From NCBI GenBank assembly GCA_004335635.1, contig QAXH01005470.1, positions 1 through 64,000 of the forward strand: DNA of 64,000 nucleotides, in the 5' to 3' direction. The DNA comes from Chloromonas sp. AAM2. Lineage: Eukaryota; Chlorophyta; Chlorophyceae; Chlamydomonadales; Chlamydomonadaceae. A program made the position numbers and the translations under genes. Shown piece by piece: positions 23,447-33,925 of this stretch; position 1 is the stretch's first letter, and the number at the start of each line of letters is the position of its first letter. The notes under the pieces were generated by a model. That model did not search any database and was not told the origin of the DNA. It saw only the letters and a list, made by a program, of their open reading frames with translations.

Positions 23447-24549
23447 CTGCACGGGTAAAGGCTGGGTTATACAAAGGATGAAGACTCCACTGATTGCTGG
23501 TGATCACCAGGCACGTCAGGGAGACGACTGTATGCGTTCATGTGGGCTTGGCTACCAGGTTGTCCTACCATCCTCCATCCGCGGCTGCTGAGGTGGGGAT
23601 TCCAGTCACGTCTGGTCAGTGATTGCTACGCAACATTGTGTCAGGCAAAGGGTTCAGGATCGGGGTTCTTTGTTTTGTTTTGAAAGATGGCCAGGTTGGA
23701 ATCTTCCAAGGTCAGCCGACCATCGGTGCGTTTCAAAACACGTCTGCTTCTTTTTCTACAGACCATGCATCGGTTTGAGCGAAGCAACGACTAACCGCCA
23801 TCGGGCATGAATACTTGGGTCTGCCCCTCGCGAACGGGGTCCCGGTTGTTGTGGATACATTCCATGGCCGGAGTACAGGCTGAAGAGCCCAGCCCCTTCG
23901 CTCAAGACGCGGCTGCAATTTCATCCTCAACACCGGGCCAGCGCAGCCACCCGCCATCAGGCCTGCTGGCCAAACTGCGCTACTGGATATTGAGATTTAT
24001 CAGTGAGATTTACAAGGACTTGCTGGAGGTGCGTGCGGTCCAGCACTGACTTTGATGGTCAGCATGCAAGCCGGGTGGCTCACTTTTGCTTTGGCCGCAC
24101 ACGCTCAGGAATTTGGACCTTGGCTCAGATGGCTCATTCTTGACGGCTTGTTCACCATTATAATCAACTTCATGGCAACGCGCAACCGTACCGCCCATGC
24201 TCTCTTCCGCTTAGTTGGCTGGATGTAAATGCATCCCACCTGGCAGACTAATGCCTGCTCAGGCCATAGTCGCCTGGCCCCTTCCAAAGCACGCCAGTAG
24301 CTGCCACTGGCCATTGGCAAAATCACAAATCAAACACCCTAGCACAAGCGCATGCCGCCCTCTCCGTCCCACCTGCCAACCCGCAACAGCTCAGCCTCTC
24401 CCAGATTACAGTTCACATTGAATTAGTACCTCCGAGACTTGTGCTTCATCCCCTGACATTTTCAACTGCCACCCTGTATCTCCAACAGCCAGCCTCCAGC
24501 CTCCATGTACAGCCACAGGCTGTCTGTTGACAGGGCTGCATGCCAGCTC
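23447..24549. promoter_or_regulatory. Intergenic interval between divergent coiled-coil and ATG10 genes
   Basis: This interval should hold the promoters of both neighbours. It also contains the doubtful exon 23807-24029, listed separately. No specific element is identified. Confidence 0.35.
23807..24029 (+). CDS. Possible isolated exon, unrecognised
   Basis: An open frame starting ATG AAT ACT runs to a plausible donor (CTGGAG|GTGCGT). Its C-terminal part, GLLAKLRYWILRFISEIYKD, is helix-like and more protein-like than the surrounding noise. The donor phase does not fit the ATG10 frame through any acceptor I tested between 24480 and 24540, so I do not join it to ATG10. It may be spurious or part of another transcript. 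Confidence 0.25.
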
Positions 24550-25943
24550 ATGAGCACAGGCACCATGACAACAGAGCAGTTCCAGAGGGCGGCTGAACTG
24601 CTGATTGTGGCCTGGAAACGGCTGTCACATGCACACAACCTAGCACAGGCTGAGCAGCCAGTCAGCCAGGCTGCCAACGCAACAGGCGTGTTTAGTATGC
24701 ATGGCAGCGACAGTCAAGGCTTGGCACACTTGGCAAAAAAGCAGCAAGGTCAAGGGGATCCAAGCGCCGCAACCTGCAGTCTCGGGCTGAGCATGCTGCA
24801 GTGCCTCTGGCAGTTGGAGTGGGTAGAGACACCGTTTGCTGCAAGCCAGGTGAAAAGATGACATGCATGTACACAACCAGGCAGGTCCATTGCTTTGGGT
24901 TTTCTTGCACAGTACGTGATTGCCCTCATGCCGTGCTCTGCTTTTTATGTCCTTTCACAGTCTTGTGTGCATTCTGGTACAAAATGGTACACTTTGTCAG
25001 CCAGCACATTCCTCCACAACCACCTGGCTTGTTCTTGCTCTTGACTTGCGCAGGATGCATGCTGCTTGGCCATGCACAACCTGCCGCATGAGGCGGGTAC
25101 AGCTGTGCAGGTGGACCCGCTGACAGCAGTACAGGAGCCACACCTCATGGCATGTGATGAGGCAGACAGCGCCATGTTACCAAGTGGAGCAACGGAGAGC
25201 AGAAGCGTCCATGTATACAGTCTGAAAGTCATTCTGCACCCGACGTACCAAGTGCCAACCCTCTATATCTCTGGGCGGCAAGCAGGTATGCATTGAATGA
25301 GTTCCTGCTGAATATGGTCACGGGGATGTTCTTAAGTGGCTCACTGAGCTGAACTGGACGTTACTCATGCACACGCCGGTCATGTGCAGATGGCAGCCCG
25401 CTGGACTGGAAAGGCATGGAGGCTGACTTCCCCTGGTGGCAGGAGCTCAGAACCCAGCTGGGTGAGGCAGCCTGGGCTCTGATGGCACCTGCGGACGACC
25501 AGGTGCGTGCCTCAATCGAGCCAAATGCTTGTGCCATGTGGATCGTCGGTTACTCACGTGCAACGCAAGTGCATGCGTAGTGTCCAGCTCTGCTGGCACT
25601 GAGTTGCATGGATTGTTGAACATGGCCGCAGGTGCCAAAGGCAGCAAGAGGCCTCATGCTGCACCCATGCCAGACTGCATCAATCATGCAGCTGCTTATG
25701 ACAAGCCATGGAGGCCCGGGAGCTATTGGAGAGCTTGAGATGGAGCAAGGCAGCGGGGCATGCTGTGAGGGTAGCTCGGATGAACACTGCAGCAGCTGGA
25801 ATGCCACACCAATAGAATTACGCTATATGGTGGGATGGTTGATGGCAGTAGCTATGCCTGTGTTGGGCCTGAGACTGAGCCCAATGCAGGTAGCGTGCTT
25901 ATGTTTCAGTCGATGTGTGATTCATGGAGGAAGTCATGGGTGA
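24550..25943 (+). CDS. ATG10: Ubiquitin-like-conjugating enzyme ATG10 (autophagy E2-like)
   Basis: ATG10 is the E2-like enzyme that passes ATG12 from ATG7 to ATG5 during autophagosome formation in the cytosol. Exons: 24550-24849, 25054-25285, 25390-25502 and 25632-25943, all in phase, about 318 residues. Family marks: N-terminal helix TMTTEQFQRAAELLIVAWKR; the core strand VYSLKVILHPTYQVPTLYIS followed by DGSPLDW; and the catalytic motif LHPCQTASIMQLL with Cys at about residue 228. A final hydrophobic segment, YMVGWLMAVAMPVLGLRLSP, matches the family's C-terminal helix. The usual TQxEHPxxxRP stretch before the active site is replaced by DDQVPKAARGLM. A Gln/Ser-rich insert makes it longer than plant homologues of about 225 residues. 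The end is either the stop at 25941-25943 or a splice at 25889 (CAG|GTAGCG). The start is chosen by family N-terminus; ATGs at 24505 and 24565 are alternatives. Confidence 0.82.
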
Positions 25944-26288
25944 CGCCATGCACTGGCCTGAGGTATGGGCCGATTGTAGGCCAGTTCCTTACACATGATT
26001 ATTCGCATTTTCATATGCAGTGTATGGAGATGCTCAGAACGCAATTATTGCCTTATTGGCTTGGCTACTGCCCTTTGCATAGACGCTCAGGAAATGCTAG
26101 TTTATCATGCCAACCTAATCAGGCATCAGTGAATGGCTTTGGGCCTAGCACGGCTGACGTCGTGCTGTGATCGTCACCCATGCAAGCCTGAGAATCAAGC
26201 AATTGACCAGCATTGATCCGTTTGGAGTCAAACGTACATAGAACCATACATCTGACGTTGGCCAGGAATCATCGCAGCATGTTGCAAC

Positions 26289-26832
26289 TTAAGTGTGATA
26301 GTTGGGACGCCCTAATCCGCGGCTTTGTTGCCAGGTTTCATCGGCTGAGCCCGACCAGCTAAAGTCGAGCATCACACCATAGGTTCCATTGGATGAAAGG
26401 ATGGCGACAAAGGAGGCATCAGGATGTTTGTTGACAACTGCCTGAAATGTGTTACTGTCAAGTAATAGGTTCCATTGAAGATGCAAGGGCTCAATGATGT
26501 TTGCTGCCCAACTGCCGGCCTTGTCGTTACAAGCAGATTCTTCCTGCTGGCTGGCTGATTTCAAGGCAAGAGTTGCTGTACAATAGAATGGTTCATATGG
26601 CTCCGTCATGCACAACTGCCACAAAGCTTGCGCCGGGTACGTTGAGTGGCCCAGACCTCACCTTCCCACTCGGCAGAGTGAGTTTGATGGCCGAGCCCTG
26701 TAACATGGAGTGGCGAGTGAGGGTGGTCAGCTTCCATCGGGCACTTACAACACCGTTTCCAGTGGTACTCCCAGGAATTGCGTAGCTGCTAAGTGGTGGA
26801 GTGTAACGGAACCACATGCTGCAGTTTCTCAC
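26289..26832 (-). CDS. Hypothetical protein segment beside the assembly gap
   Basis: Two overlapping minus-strand frames look protein-like. One covers 26832-26593 (VSARWKLTTLTRHSMLQGSA, KVRSGPLNVPGASFVAVV) and the other 26624-26289 (EPLHLQWNLLLDSNTFQAVV, then FSWSGSADETWQ). They may be two exons of one gene or unrelated. A third minus frame reads into the gap (DISITPPESIREKLQHVVPL). The content of Ser, Thr, Asn and Gly with alternating hydrophobics suggests a beta-rich, perhaps secreted protein (inference). No family recognised. Gene structure cannot be settled because sequence is missing just upstream. Confidence 0.3.
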
Positions 26833-26874
26833 GAATGGACTCTGGAGGTGTAATGGAGATGTCTACGATATGCC

Positions 26875-26918
26875 NNNNNNNNNNNNNNNNNNNNNNNNNN
26901 NNNNNNNNNNNNNNNNNN
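26875..26918. other. Assembly gap of 44 N
   Basis: A run of N from 26875 to 26918. Any minus-strand gene spanning 26.3-28.1 kb would be interrupted here. Confidence 1.
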
Positions 26919-27200
26919 CTCAGGCGTGCCGGGTGGTGGGTCTGGTTGCTTCCAACCTTGCCGTGTTCTGGGTTGGCTGGAGCTGCTTGCTTGCTTGTGC
27001 TTGTAGGGCTGTTTGACTGGCTTGCTTGCTTACTTTGCATGTTTTATTTTTGCAACATTCACTTACTTGTACGCTTGACCAGTGGCTGCTGCGGCACGCC
27101 ACTGGAACGATGTAACGACCCACCACCAACTGTCTCGTTTGTGGGCCTCGTTCCTGGCAGCTGGCAGCATCGACAGTCACATTCTAGGGTAATGAGTGAG

Positions 27201-27233
27201 AAGTCCCAGAACTGGCAAACACCTGTTTTTTTT
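27201..27233 (+). repeat. Dispersed AACTGGCAA repeat, truncated copy
   Basis: AAGTCCCAGAACTGGCAAAC then ACCTG and a T run. The left AATTG block is absent. Confidence 0.75.
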
Positions 27234-27466
27234 GTTTCACAGTGTTCATGGGTAATGTCGTGACTCAATGCTGACCGTCTTACCTGTGTAATGATAACAC
27301 AGGCATAATCGCCTACATACCCCTGACGGCACACAAAACCAAGAGCAGAGTATCGGCGAATCAGGCGATAACCTTCTTGCAAGTATTGCTAAATGAACAG
27401 GGTCTCTCCACTAACTATGTACAATGGGAGCCCTAATCTCATATCAACAACCTTAAGAATTAGCTG

Positions 27467-28141
27467 CTATGTTCCAGCACCGGTGCACATCTCAGTAACT
27501 TCGTGCAAACCTTGAAGGCGCACAAAGGACTGGGGCTGGGTATAATCGAAATGGAAAGTCGTCTGAAGAGCATCACTAGGATCGTTAATAGTGATAGTAA
27601 AACCCACAGCCACCAACTCAGGAGCAATAGTGGAAGAGCTGCTCACTGGATCAGTAATACCCGTGACCACGGGCAAGGCAACCGCGGCCAGTAATTCTGC
27701 AACATGTGCTGGCACGGGCCTGGGTAAGGACAGCTGTGCAAGCTGCGCTGCACAAGCTAAGCGTTCCACATCTAACTGAGACCAACAGCCTGGCATGAAC
27801 TGCTGCAGAGCTGATTGAGCACACTGAGGATCAGTCAAATCCCAACGTGCTGGTCGGTGCTGGTGCCTTAGGCGAGACACTAAGGTGGTAGCCTGAATGG
27901 CAAAGGCAGTACCGTTGGGCAGAAGGGAATTCCTAACCGCTGTAAAGGTAACTACTGGCACCACTATCCCGTCTTTTAATTCTATATCAAACCATCTGCT
28001 GCGGGCGGCATCTGTGCCAATGAACTTAAACCTACCCTCAACTGTAGTGGCTGCGCCTTTCTGCTTGACCTTCCAGGCGACGACCCGGCCGTCCAGGGCC
28101 TGAGCACATCTGTCTCCAGAGCTGTCTCCAGAGTCAACCAA
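27467..28141 (-). CDS. Intronless hypothetical protein, 224 residues
   Basis: A single open frame begins MVDSGDSSGDRCAQALDGRV and ends HEVTEMCTGAGT-stop. It contains beta-type segments such as VEGRFKFIGTDAARSRWFDI and VAVGFTITINDPSDALQTTF, with a Leu/Ala-rich middle. I recognise no family. It is odd for this window: no intron over 675 bp, and codons more often ending in A or T (GTA, ATA, ACA, GGT) than its neighbours. It could be a recently acquired gene, a mobile-element gene, or one exon of a larger gene that crosses the gap at 26875. It is head-to-head with MinD (464 bp apart). Confidence 0.5.
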   Translation of the reverse strand: MVDSGDSSGDRCAQALDGRVVAWKVKQKGAATTVEGRFKFIGTDAARSRWFDIELKDGIVVPVVTFTAVRNSLLPNGTAFAIQATTLVSRLRHQHRPARWDLTDPQCAQSALQQFMPGCWSQLDVERLACAAQLAQLSLPRPVPAHVAELLAAVALPVVTGITDPVSSSSTIAPELVAVGFTITINDPSDALQTTFHFDYTQPQSFVRLQGLHEVTEMCTGAGT

Positions 28142-28604
28142 GTCTGTTTTTCACACCAACTGACTAACCGCCCAATTCAAAAAATCTGCAAGACAGTTTT
28201 GGTTCGGCCTTCACTCTCCCTGGGCGCAGAGACTTCTAGACAATACAACGTAGTAGTCAACATGCTAAAGCAGCGCTTATGCCAGGGCGCTGCGGCGTCC
28301 ACGTCTGGAGGTCTTCAGGCACACCGCCTGGGTGTCGCAAACAGGACTCGCAGGAGCGGCTGCTCACGCAGGTGATACATGCGCAGAAACAGGTACTGCT
28401 CATCAAGGATGCGTTGTGCAGTGTCAGGTTTCAGCCTGTTTGCACTTGAATTGATTCCAGGTTGGTCAGCCTTCCAAACGACAGTCCGGTCCCATGCTGC
28501 GTGGACGCCGCCCCCACGGCAAGTGCACAGAATGCAGCAATGGCTTCGCAGATCGCTTTTGAGCAGTCGCCCAGTGTGGACGATTGATCCTTGAAACCCA
28601 TGGC

Positions 28605-30795
28605 ATGCACGGTTGGTCTACTGCTGTGTTGAGGATGATTGCATGCAACCCTCATGCCTCGGAACAGGGTCCAAACCCAGCTGGCCGCGCCAACCGGTTA
28701 GTCTGTGCTTCAGCACAACCGGAGGCTGACATGGGCACCCTGCCTGAGATAGGCGAGACACGTATTGTGGTGGTGACATCAGGCAAGGGTGGCGTGGGCA
28801 AGACCACCACAAGCGCAAACTTGGGAATGAGCATTGCCCGCCTGGGTTACAAGGTGGCGCTCATTGACGCGGATATTGGCCTCAGGTGGGGTGGCCTCTG
28901 CTACTGTTCTCAGGAATGTGCATGCAGCAGGAACCAGCTTATCAAACACTAGAATCCAAGCTACCGCCATTGTGACGACATCTTTCAGACAGCAGACAAC
29001 TGGATCCCAACACTCGTGTTGTACGTGCAGATGACAGCTGGCCTATGATTTGTTCAGTGGCATACCTTGTATGTTTGTATGCCTGCTGTTTGCAGGAACC
29101 TGGACCTTCTCCTAGGTCTTGAGAACCGCATCCTGTACACTGCCATCGATGTGCTTGAGGGCGAGTGCCGGCTGGACCAGGCGCTCATCAAGGACAAGCG
29201 GTGGAAGAACCTGGCACTGCTCTCCATGTCCAGGAACAGGCAGAGGTAACACATGGACGTATGGGGCGGCATCATGCATGGAAGCAACGAAAGGCAGTGC
29301 ATGTTACACGATGTGAGACTGTAGTCTGAAACAACCTTTGGGCGGGTGGGTTCCAGCTTCCCAGCCTATTCATGCGTGCCATACAGAGAATTCTTTGCAC
29401 AGTTGGATCGTCATGCAGATGACAGCAGCAGCAGCAGCAGCAGCCCCATTTGACATCCTCCATTGGCTGTTTACTACTCAGTAGCAACAGAGGGACCACC
29501 TAAATGTGACGGTGTTTAGCAACTCAACTGGCACAACCATTTTGCACTGGGGAAAGCCATATTTACGTTTCGACCCAATCTAGCTGTGCCATTTTGGTGG
29601 GGAAGACGTACGTTTCCACCAAACTGTTGGCTGTGCCACCACATTGTTGCATCTTTGGCTGTATTGCTGCAGGTACAACGTCACACGGCGCCACATGGAC
29701 GAGCTGTGTGAGACCATCACAGGGATCGGCTACCAGTTCATCCTGATCGACTGCCCTGCTGGCATTGACGTTGGTTTCATCAACGCCATCTCACCTGCCC
29801 GTGAGGCGCTCATTGTCACCACTCCAGAGATCACATCCATCCGAGATGCTGGTGGGTGCAATGCATTGCCACTGCACAGCAACGTGTTCGGAGGGTTGGG
29901 CCGGTCATCACTGGTGTGAAAGGTATATGCCTTGCCTGCAACGTTGGCATGTGTGAGAGTGATCAGACCTGGCCGATGACACAGACTGACCATGCAGATC
30001 ACGTGACAGACGTGAGTGCATGGCCTTAAAAACACAGCAAAGACAAGACTGGGATGTGGGTGCGCTCAAGCATGCGAGTTGCCGGCATGTGTGCCCAACC
30101 CAGCTGATTTGTCGGCTGACGTCACGATGTCCTTAACTGTCCACACAGCCTGCACAAGCACGCATTGGTGCTTTCCTGCAGACCGTGTGGCTGGCCTGCT
30201 TGAAGCCAATGGCATTTACAGCGTGAAGCTGTTGGTGAACCGCGTGCGGCCGGACATGATCCAGAAGAACGACATGATGAGTGTCAAGGATGTACAGGAG
30301 ATGCTGGGCATCCCACTGCTGGGAGCAATTCCAGAGGACCCACAGGTGATGACCGTTGCCTTGGACATCTCATGCTATGATTAGTGCTGCTAATACATGT
30401 GATTGAGTACGTTAGACCGTAATGCAGAAGCCGCAAAAGCAAGGCCAGACCAAATGAGTTGCAACATCCGGCACCTTATGTTCAGCGCATGTCTCAGTGC
30501 CATACTGTACACAGTCATGGCACTCGCTATGCATCTTGCAATTCACGGCATGGGCTGCAGGCTGCACTCCACACATTGCTGCCCGAGGATTTCTTCCCCC
30601 ATGTGCATGCAGGTGATAGTGTCTACCAACCGAGGAGAGCCATTGGTGCTGCAGAAAAAGCTGACATTGAGCGGCATTGCTTATGAGAATGCAGCACGGC
30701 GCCTCATCGGCAAGACGGACTACTTCATTGACCTCAACACACCGTACAAGGGCCTGTTCCAGAGGGCCTTTGAAATGTTCTCAAATGAACATTAG
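28605..30795 (+). CDS. MinD: Septum site-determining protein MinD, nuclear-encoded, plastid-targeted
   Basis: MinD is a membrane-associated ATPase that, with MinE, positions the FtsZ ring so that chloroplasts divide at mid-plastid. Exons: 28605-28885, 29096-29245, 29673-29851, 30182-30345 and 30613-30795, all phases agree, 318 residues. About 42 residues precede the bacterial-like start [20 protein letters not shown]; they are rich in Ala, Arg and Ser and suit a transit peptide. The deviant Walker A motif GKGGVGKTT is at about residues 60-68. The switch and Walker B regions follow: [20 protein letters not shown] (across an intron) and [14 protein letters not shown]. The C-terminal amphipathic helix [12 protein letters not shown] is the membrane-targeting sequence. 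In some green algae minD is plastid-encoded; here introns show a nuclear copy. A CAG run lies in intron 2 near 29427. Start could also be the ATG at 28635. Confidence 0.93.
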
Positions 30796-31881
30796 CGGCG
30801 CAGCAAGGACGTCCCGTTTCTAGCCAGCAAGACGATCTTCCTAACATAAGTCATTTGAATGATGTGCCATCCACACAGGCATGACCAGTGCTTGGTTGCC
30901 AAGTGGGCTGGTCCGAGCATGCAAGCTGTGCTCCAGGCATGCAACCCGACAGTCAGTGGCCATGTTCATTGTGCATTTCGGTCTGACGAGATTGAAGGGT
31001 TCGGCATCTACAGCGTTGCTTGTGATGAAATCATGCTGCGTGCCCAAACTGTACCCTGCAGCTGACCTGTCCTTGCGAAGCCACTTGTCCTGCTAGATTC
31101 CCACAGCCATTCCCGTATGACTTTTCATCCATACAGCTTGCTTCAGAGGAAAACTCTGTCTTGCTAGGCCAGCTACACGGCACGTGGAATTGTTTGCTAG
31201 GTGGCAGCCAGCCAACGAAAGTCTCAGTTTCTGTTGGACGTTTAGCTGGAAAGTAAAGGGAAACCTTGGAGCGCGGGCCCCCATTCCGGCATGACATGAC
31301 AAGTGTCCAACTGGAGATGTAAAGCAAGTGAAGATATGACACAAGCTTCCGTCGTGTGATATCAAACAGTCACAGGTATCACACGCGCCACAGGCTGGGA
31401 ATATGATTGTCTCGGCGTCAGCTATCAAGCACATCAGCTCACCAATTACGCACAATCAATCACTGTTTCCCACTTCACCCAATCGCAACTGGGATAGCGA
31501 ATTGAATGAGCCAGACTAGCACACGTCTAAGTCATAAAGGACGACGTCACAGCACTTTGTCCCTCTTTCAGAACTTGAGAAATGCCCATGGGCAAGATCA
31601 CTAGCAACCTGACGGCCTTCTGTATTGACCCCATGCTGCTCCACAAAACGTAACAACCACTTGGGGTAGGCCCCAGCTAGTCATGCTTGCAGCGCATGCA
31701 GAGAGTGGCAACGTAACAACCACTTGGGGTAGGCCCCAGCTAGTCATGCTTGCAGCGCATGCAGAGAGTGGCAACAAATGAATGGCAAGTTGGGCCTTCC
31801 TCTACCAGCAGAGCCAAAGATACTAACGTATACAAAGAAAATGCTGCGCCCTAAGCCTACCAGCTGAGATGACATGGATCA
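30796..31881. other. Intergenic between convergent MinD and prefoldin genes
   Basis: No gene seen. It should contain both 3' UTRs. A 63-bp perfect tandem duplication occurs at 31648-31773. Confidence 0.55.
31648..31773. repeat. 63-bp tandem duplication
   Basis: Two identical 63-bp units, 31648-31710 and 31711-31773, each starting ACGTAACAACC and ending GAGAGTGGCA. Perfect identity implies a recent event or an assembly artefact. Confidence 0.95.
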
Positions 31882-33022
31882 TTATCGGACAGCCTGTCCT
31901 TGCGGCGGCCCTGCCACCTTGGTGCTCAGCTCCTTCTCCACCAGCAACAACTGGTTTTGCTTTCCCCGCAACACCTGCGCACACATCAATGTCACGACTA
32001 CAACTGTGCTGCTACTGCACAGCACTACACTTAACTAAAATTGTGCATGCACAGCGGGCAGTCTGCTGCTGCCGATGACAACCCAACCGGTGCAATGGAG
32101 CAGGTCAGACTGGACACAGCCGTGGCTAACAAGTTGTTTCTGTCTTCCCAAAGTCGGCCAGTCTTCCGTCTTCAGTGCAGCATCCCCTCCTTCAAGATGC
32201 GCATGCTAGCAGCATGGAGCATAACATGCAACCACTCTCACCTGAGTGATCTCATCCATGTTGACCTTGAGCTTGTCGACCTTGCGCTTCATGTAGTCTT
32301 GACCCTGCTCAGTTGTCATCTGCATAGACACCAACCAGCAACGCTGACGTCCTCCTGCTTTGTTTGCCTATGCGATTGATTCATTGGCCAGGGCAAAGAC
32401 TTCAGTCACGCCTATGTCGCTTGAGTCATGATTCAAGAATGACAGCTTGCTTACGCGACTCATGCGTTGATGCCCGCTGCCTGTACTCACTCATGGTTTG
32501 CCACTGCTATCGAACCTGCTACGAGAGTGCACCCACCTCTACGTAGTAACCAGTCCCAACGTCAACCAGCACTTGATCCACGGATGCCACTGTCCCAGAA
32601 ACATAGAGAGACCCGGTGAGTGGCAGCAGAAGCGGTTGCCCTGCAGGGCATGCATTATTACCATGGCATGGATGCGTGTGGTGTCCCCACGAAGCATCTG
32701 GCCTGTTGACAGCCACCAGCCTTGGTGCTTGGACACGTTGTGCGAGCATGCAAAGTTTCACCTTCTTTTGCATCCGTCAGCTCCTTCATGGCTTCATTGG
32801 CTTGCATGTAGACTTGGGCCGATTTGTTGAAGAAATTCAGACTGTGTAGTATCACACAGCATGTTCAATGCCAAGGTAGAACGAGCGATGATGCACAACA
32901 GCTGTTGCTGCTGCTCACCTCTCTGCAAATCTCTGGATGTCTCCCTCAATGCTCCTTTTGGCCCCCATCAGTTGCTGAGGGTCTAGTTGACCGAGATTGA
33001 GGCGCTCGCCTTGCTGCGCCAT
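31882..33022 (-). CDS. PFD5: Prefoldin subunit 5
   Basis: Prefoldin is a hexameric jellyfish-shaped cochaperone that hands unfolded actin and tubulin to the CCT chaperonin; subunit 5 is one of its two alpha-type subunits. Minus-strand exons: 33022-32919, 32841-32762, 32640-32537, 32319-32242 and 31974-31882. Phases agree and the protein is 152 residues, normal for the family. The N-terminal coil begins [20 protein letters not shown]. The central beta hairpins carry the diagnostic [20 protein letters not shown] and DVGTGYYVE. The C-terminal coil includes [18 protein letters not shown] and [16 protein letters not shown]. The ATG at 33022 is the first in the frame and matches family N-termini. 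The gene is divergent from the NIPA-like transporter. Confidence 0.93.
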
Positions 33023-33925
33023 GACTGATCTGCAGAATAAACCCTGACTTGCAAACCCCAGGAGCAGTAGCACCAGCAGCACAATCAATGACCCAGCGAA
33101 TTAATGCGCGTTTGCCGTCTGGCAAGAGCCCTGCAACCAACCTGATCGACTAGAAACGTTCGGAACCCTGGCTCTTAGCCTCGTTCAAAGGTGTATCAAA
33201 GGGAAGAGGCGGTTCAAAGTCAGCTTTACCGCCAGCAAGAGATGTTGAGGTGAACTGGGGTGGTTGACTGTCATGCAGAGAAGTGGCACTGGGCGTGCGA
33301 TTTGTATGAAATTCGAATGCATTCGTATTGTCAACATCCCTAACTCTCCTTCATGGCATTAAGCATGACCGTTGTTGTGAACGGGGCCAACCGTTGGCTC
33401 AAAATTCGGGACTTGTGGGCCACAGCATCAAATCATGAAAGGGGGCCATCGGATTGGCGAGATGGGCCTGCCCAAGAGCTAGCGTCACTGGGGTGCGATC
33501 CATCCATTTTGAGGTCCACTAGAGCTCAACTACTATCCCTGCGTTGTGCAGTAAACAGCTCCCACCGTCAATTCTCGGCATTCTGACTGCCCAAGTCCCT
33601 GCATTAGAAAGTTTCCAAACAATCCAGGAAAAAACTGAGAAACGTGCACACTTGTTGGGCCAAGAACTTTGCGCCCGTAGCTGACGGGTTCCAGCCTAAG
33701 TGAATCGTACACCGTACGGTCTTCTGTTTCTGGTTCTTGTTTGATTCCGTCCCAAGCCTCGGGTCCCAAACCCACTGCTCCGGAGCTATGCCGTGCTTTG
33801 CTGCAGCTTTAAAGACGTGCATATGCTCCAGTATCTAGGCGTTGCTGACTCGTTGGATTCTGCGTGTCAAAAGGTGGTCAAACGAGCCGTGGCTGCTGGG
33901 AGCTTGCGCTTAGCAGCTGCGCAGG
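33023..33925. promoter_or_regulatory. Intergenic interval between divergent PFD5 and NIPA-like genes
   Basis: About 900 bp that should include both promoters and 5' UTRs. A GCGCAG acceptor-like site ends at 33924, one base before the NIPA start codon, so a 5' UTR intron is possible. Confidence 0.35.

Noticed and set aside
29427..29444. CAG run that looked like coding poly-Gln
   Set aside because: It lies in an intron of MinD, between exons that join in phase without it.
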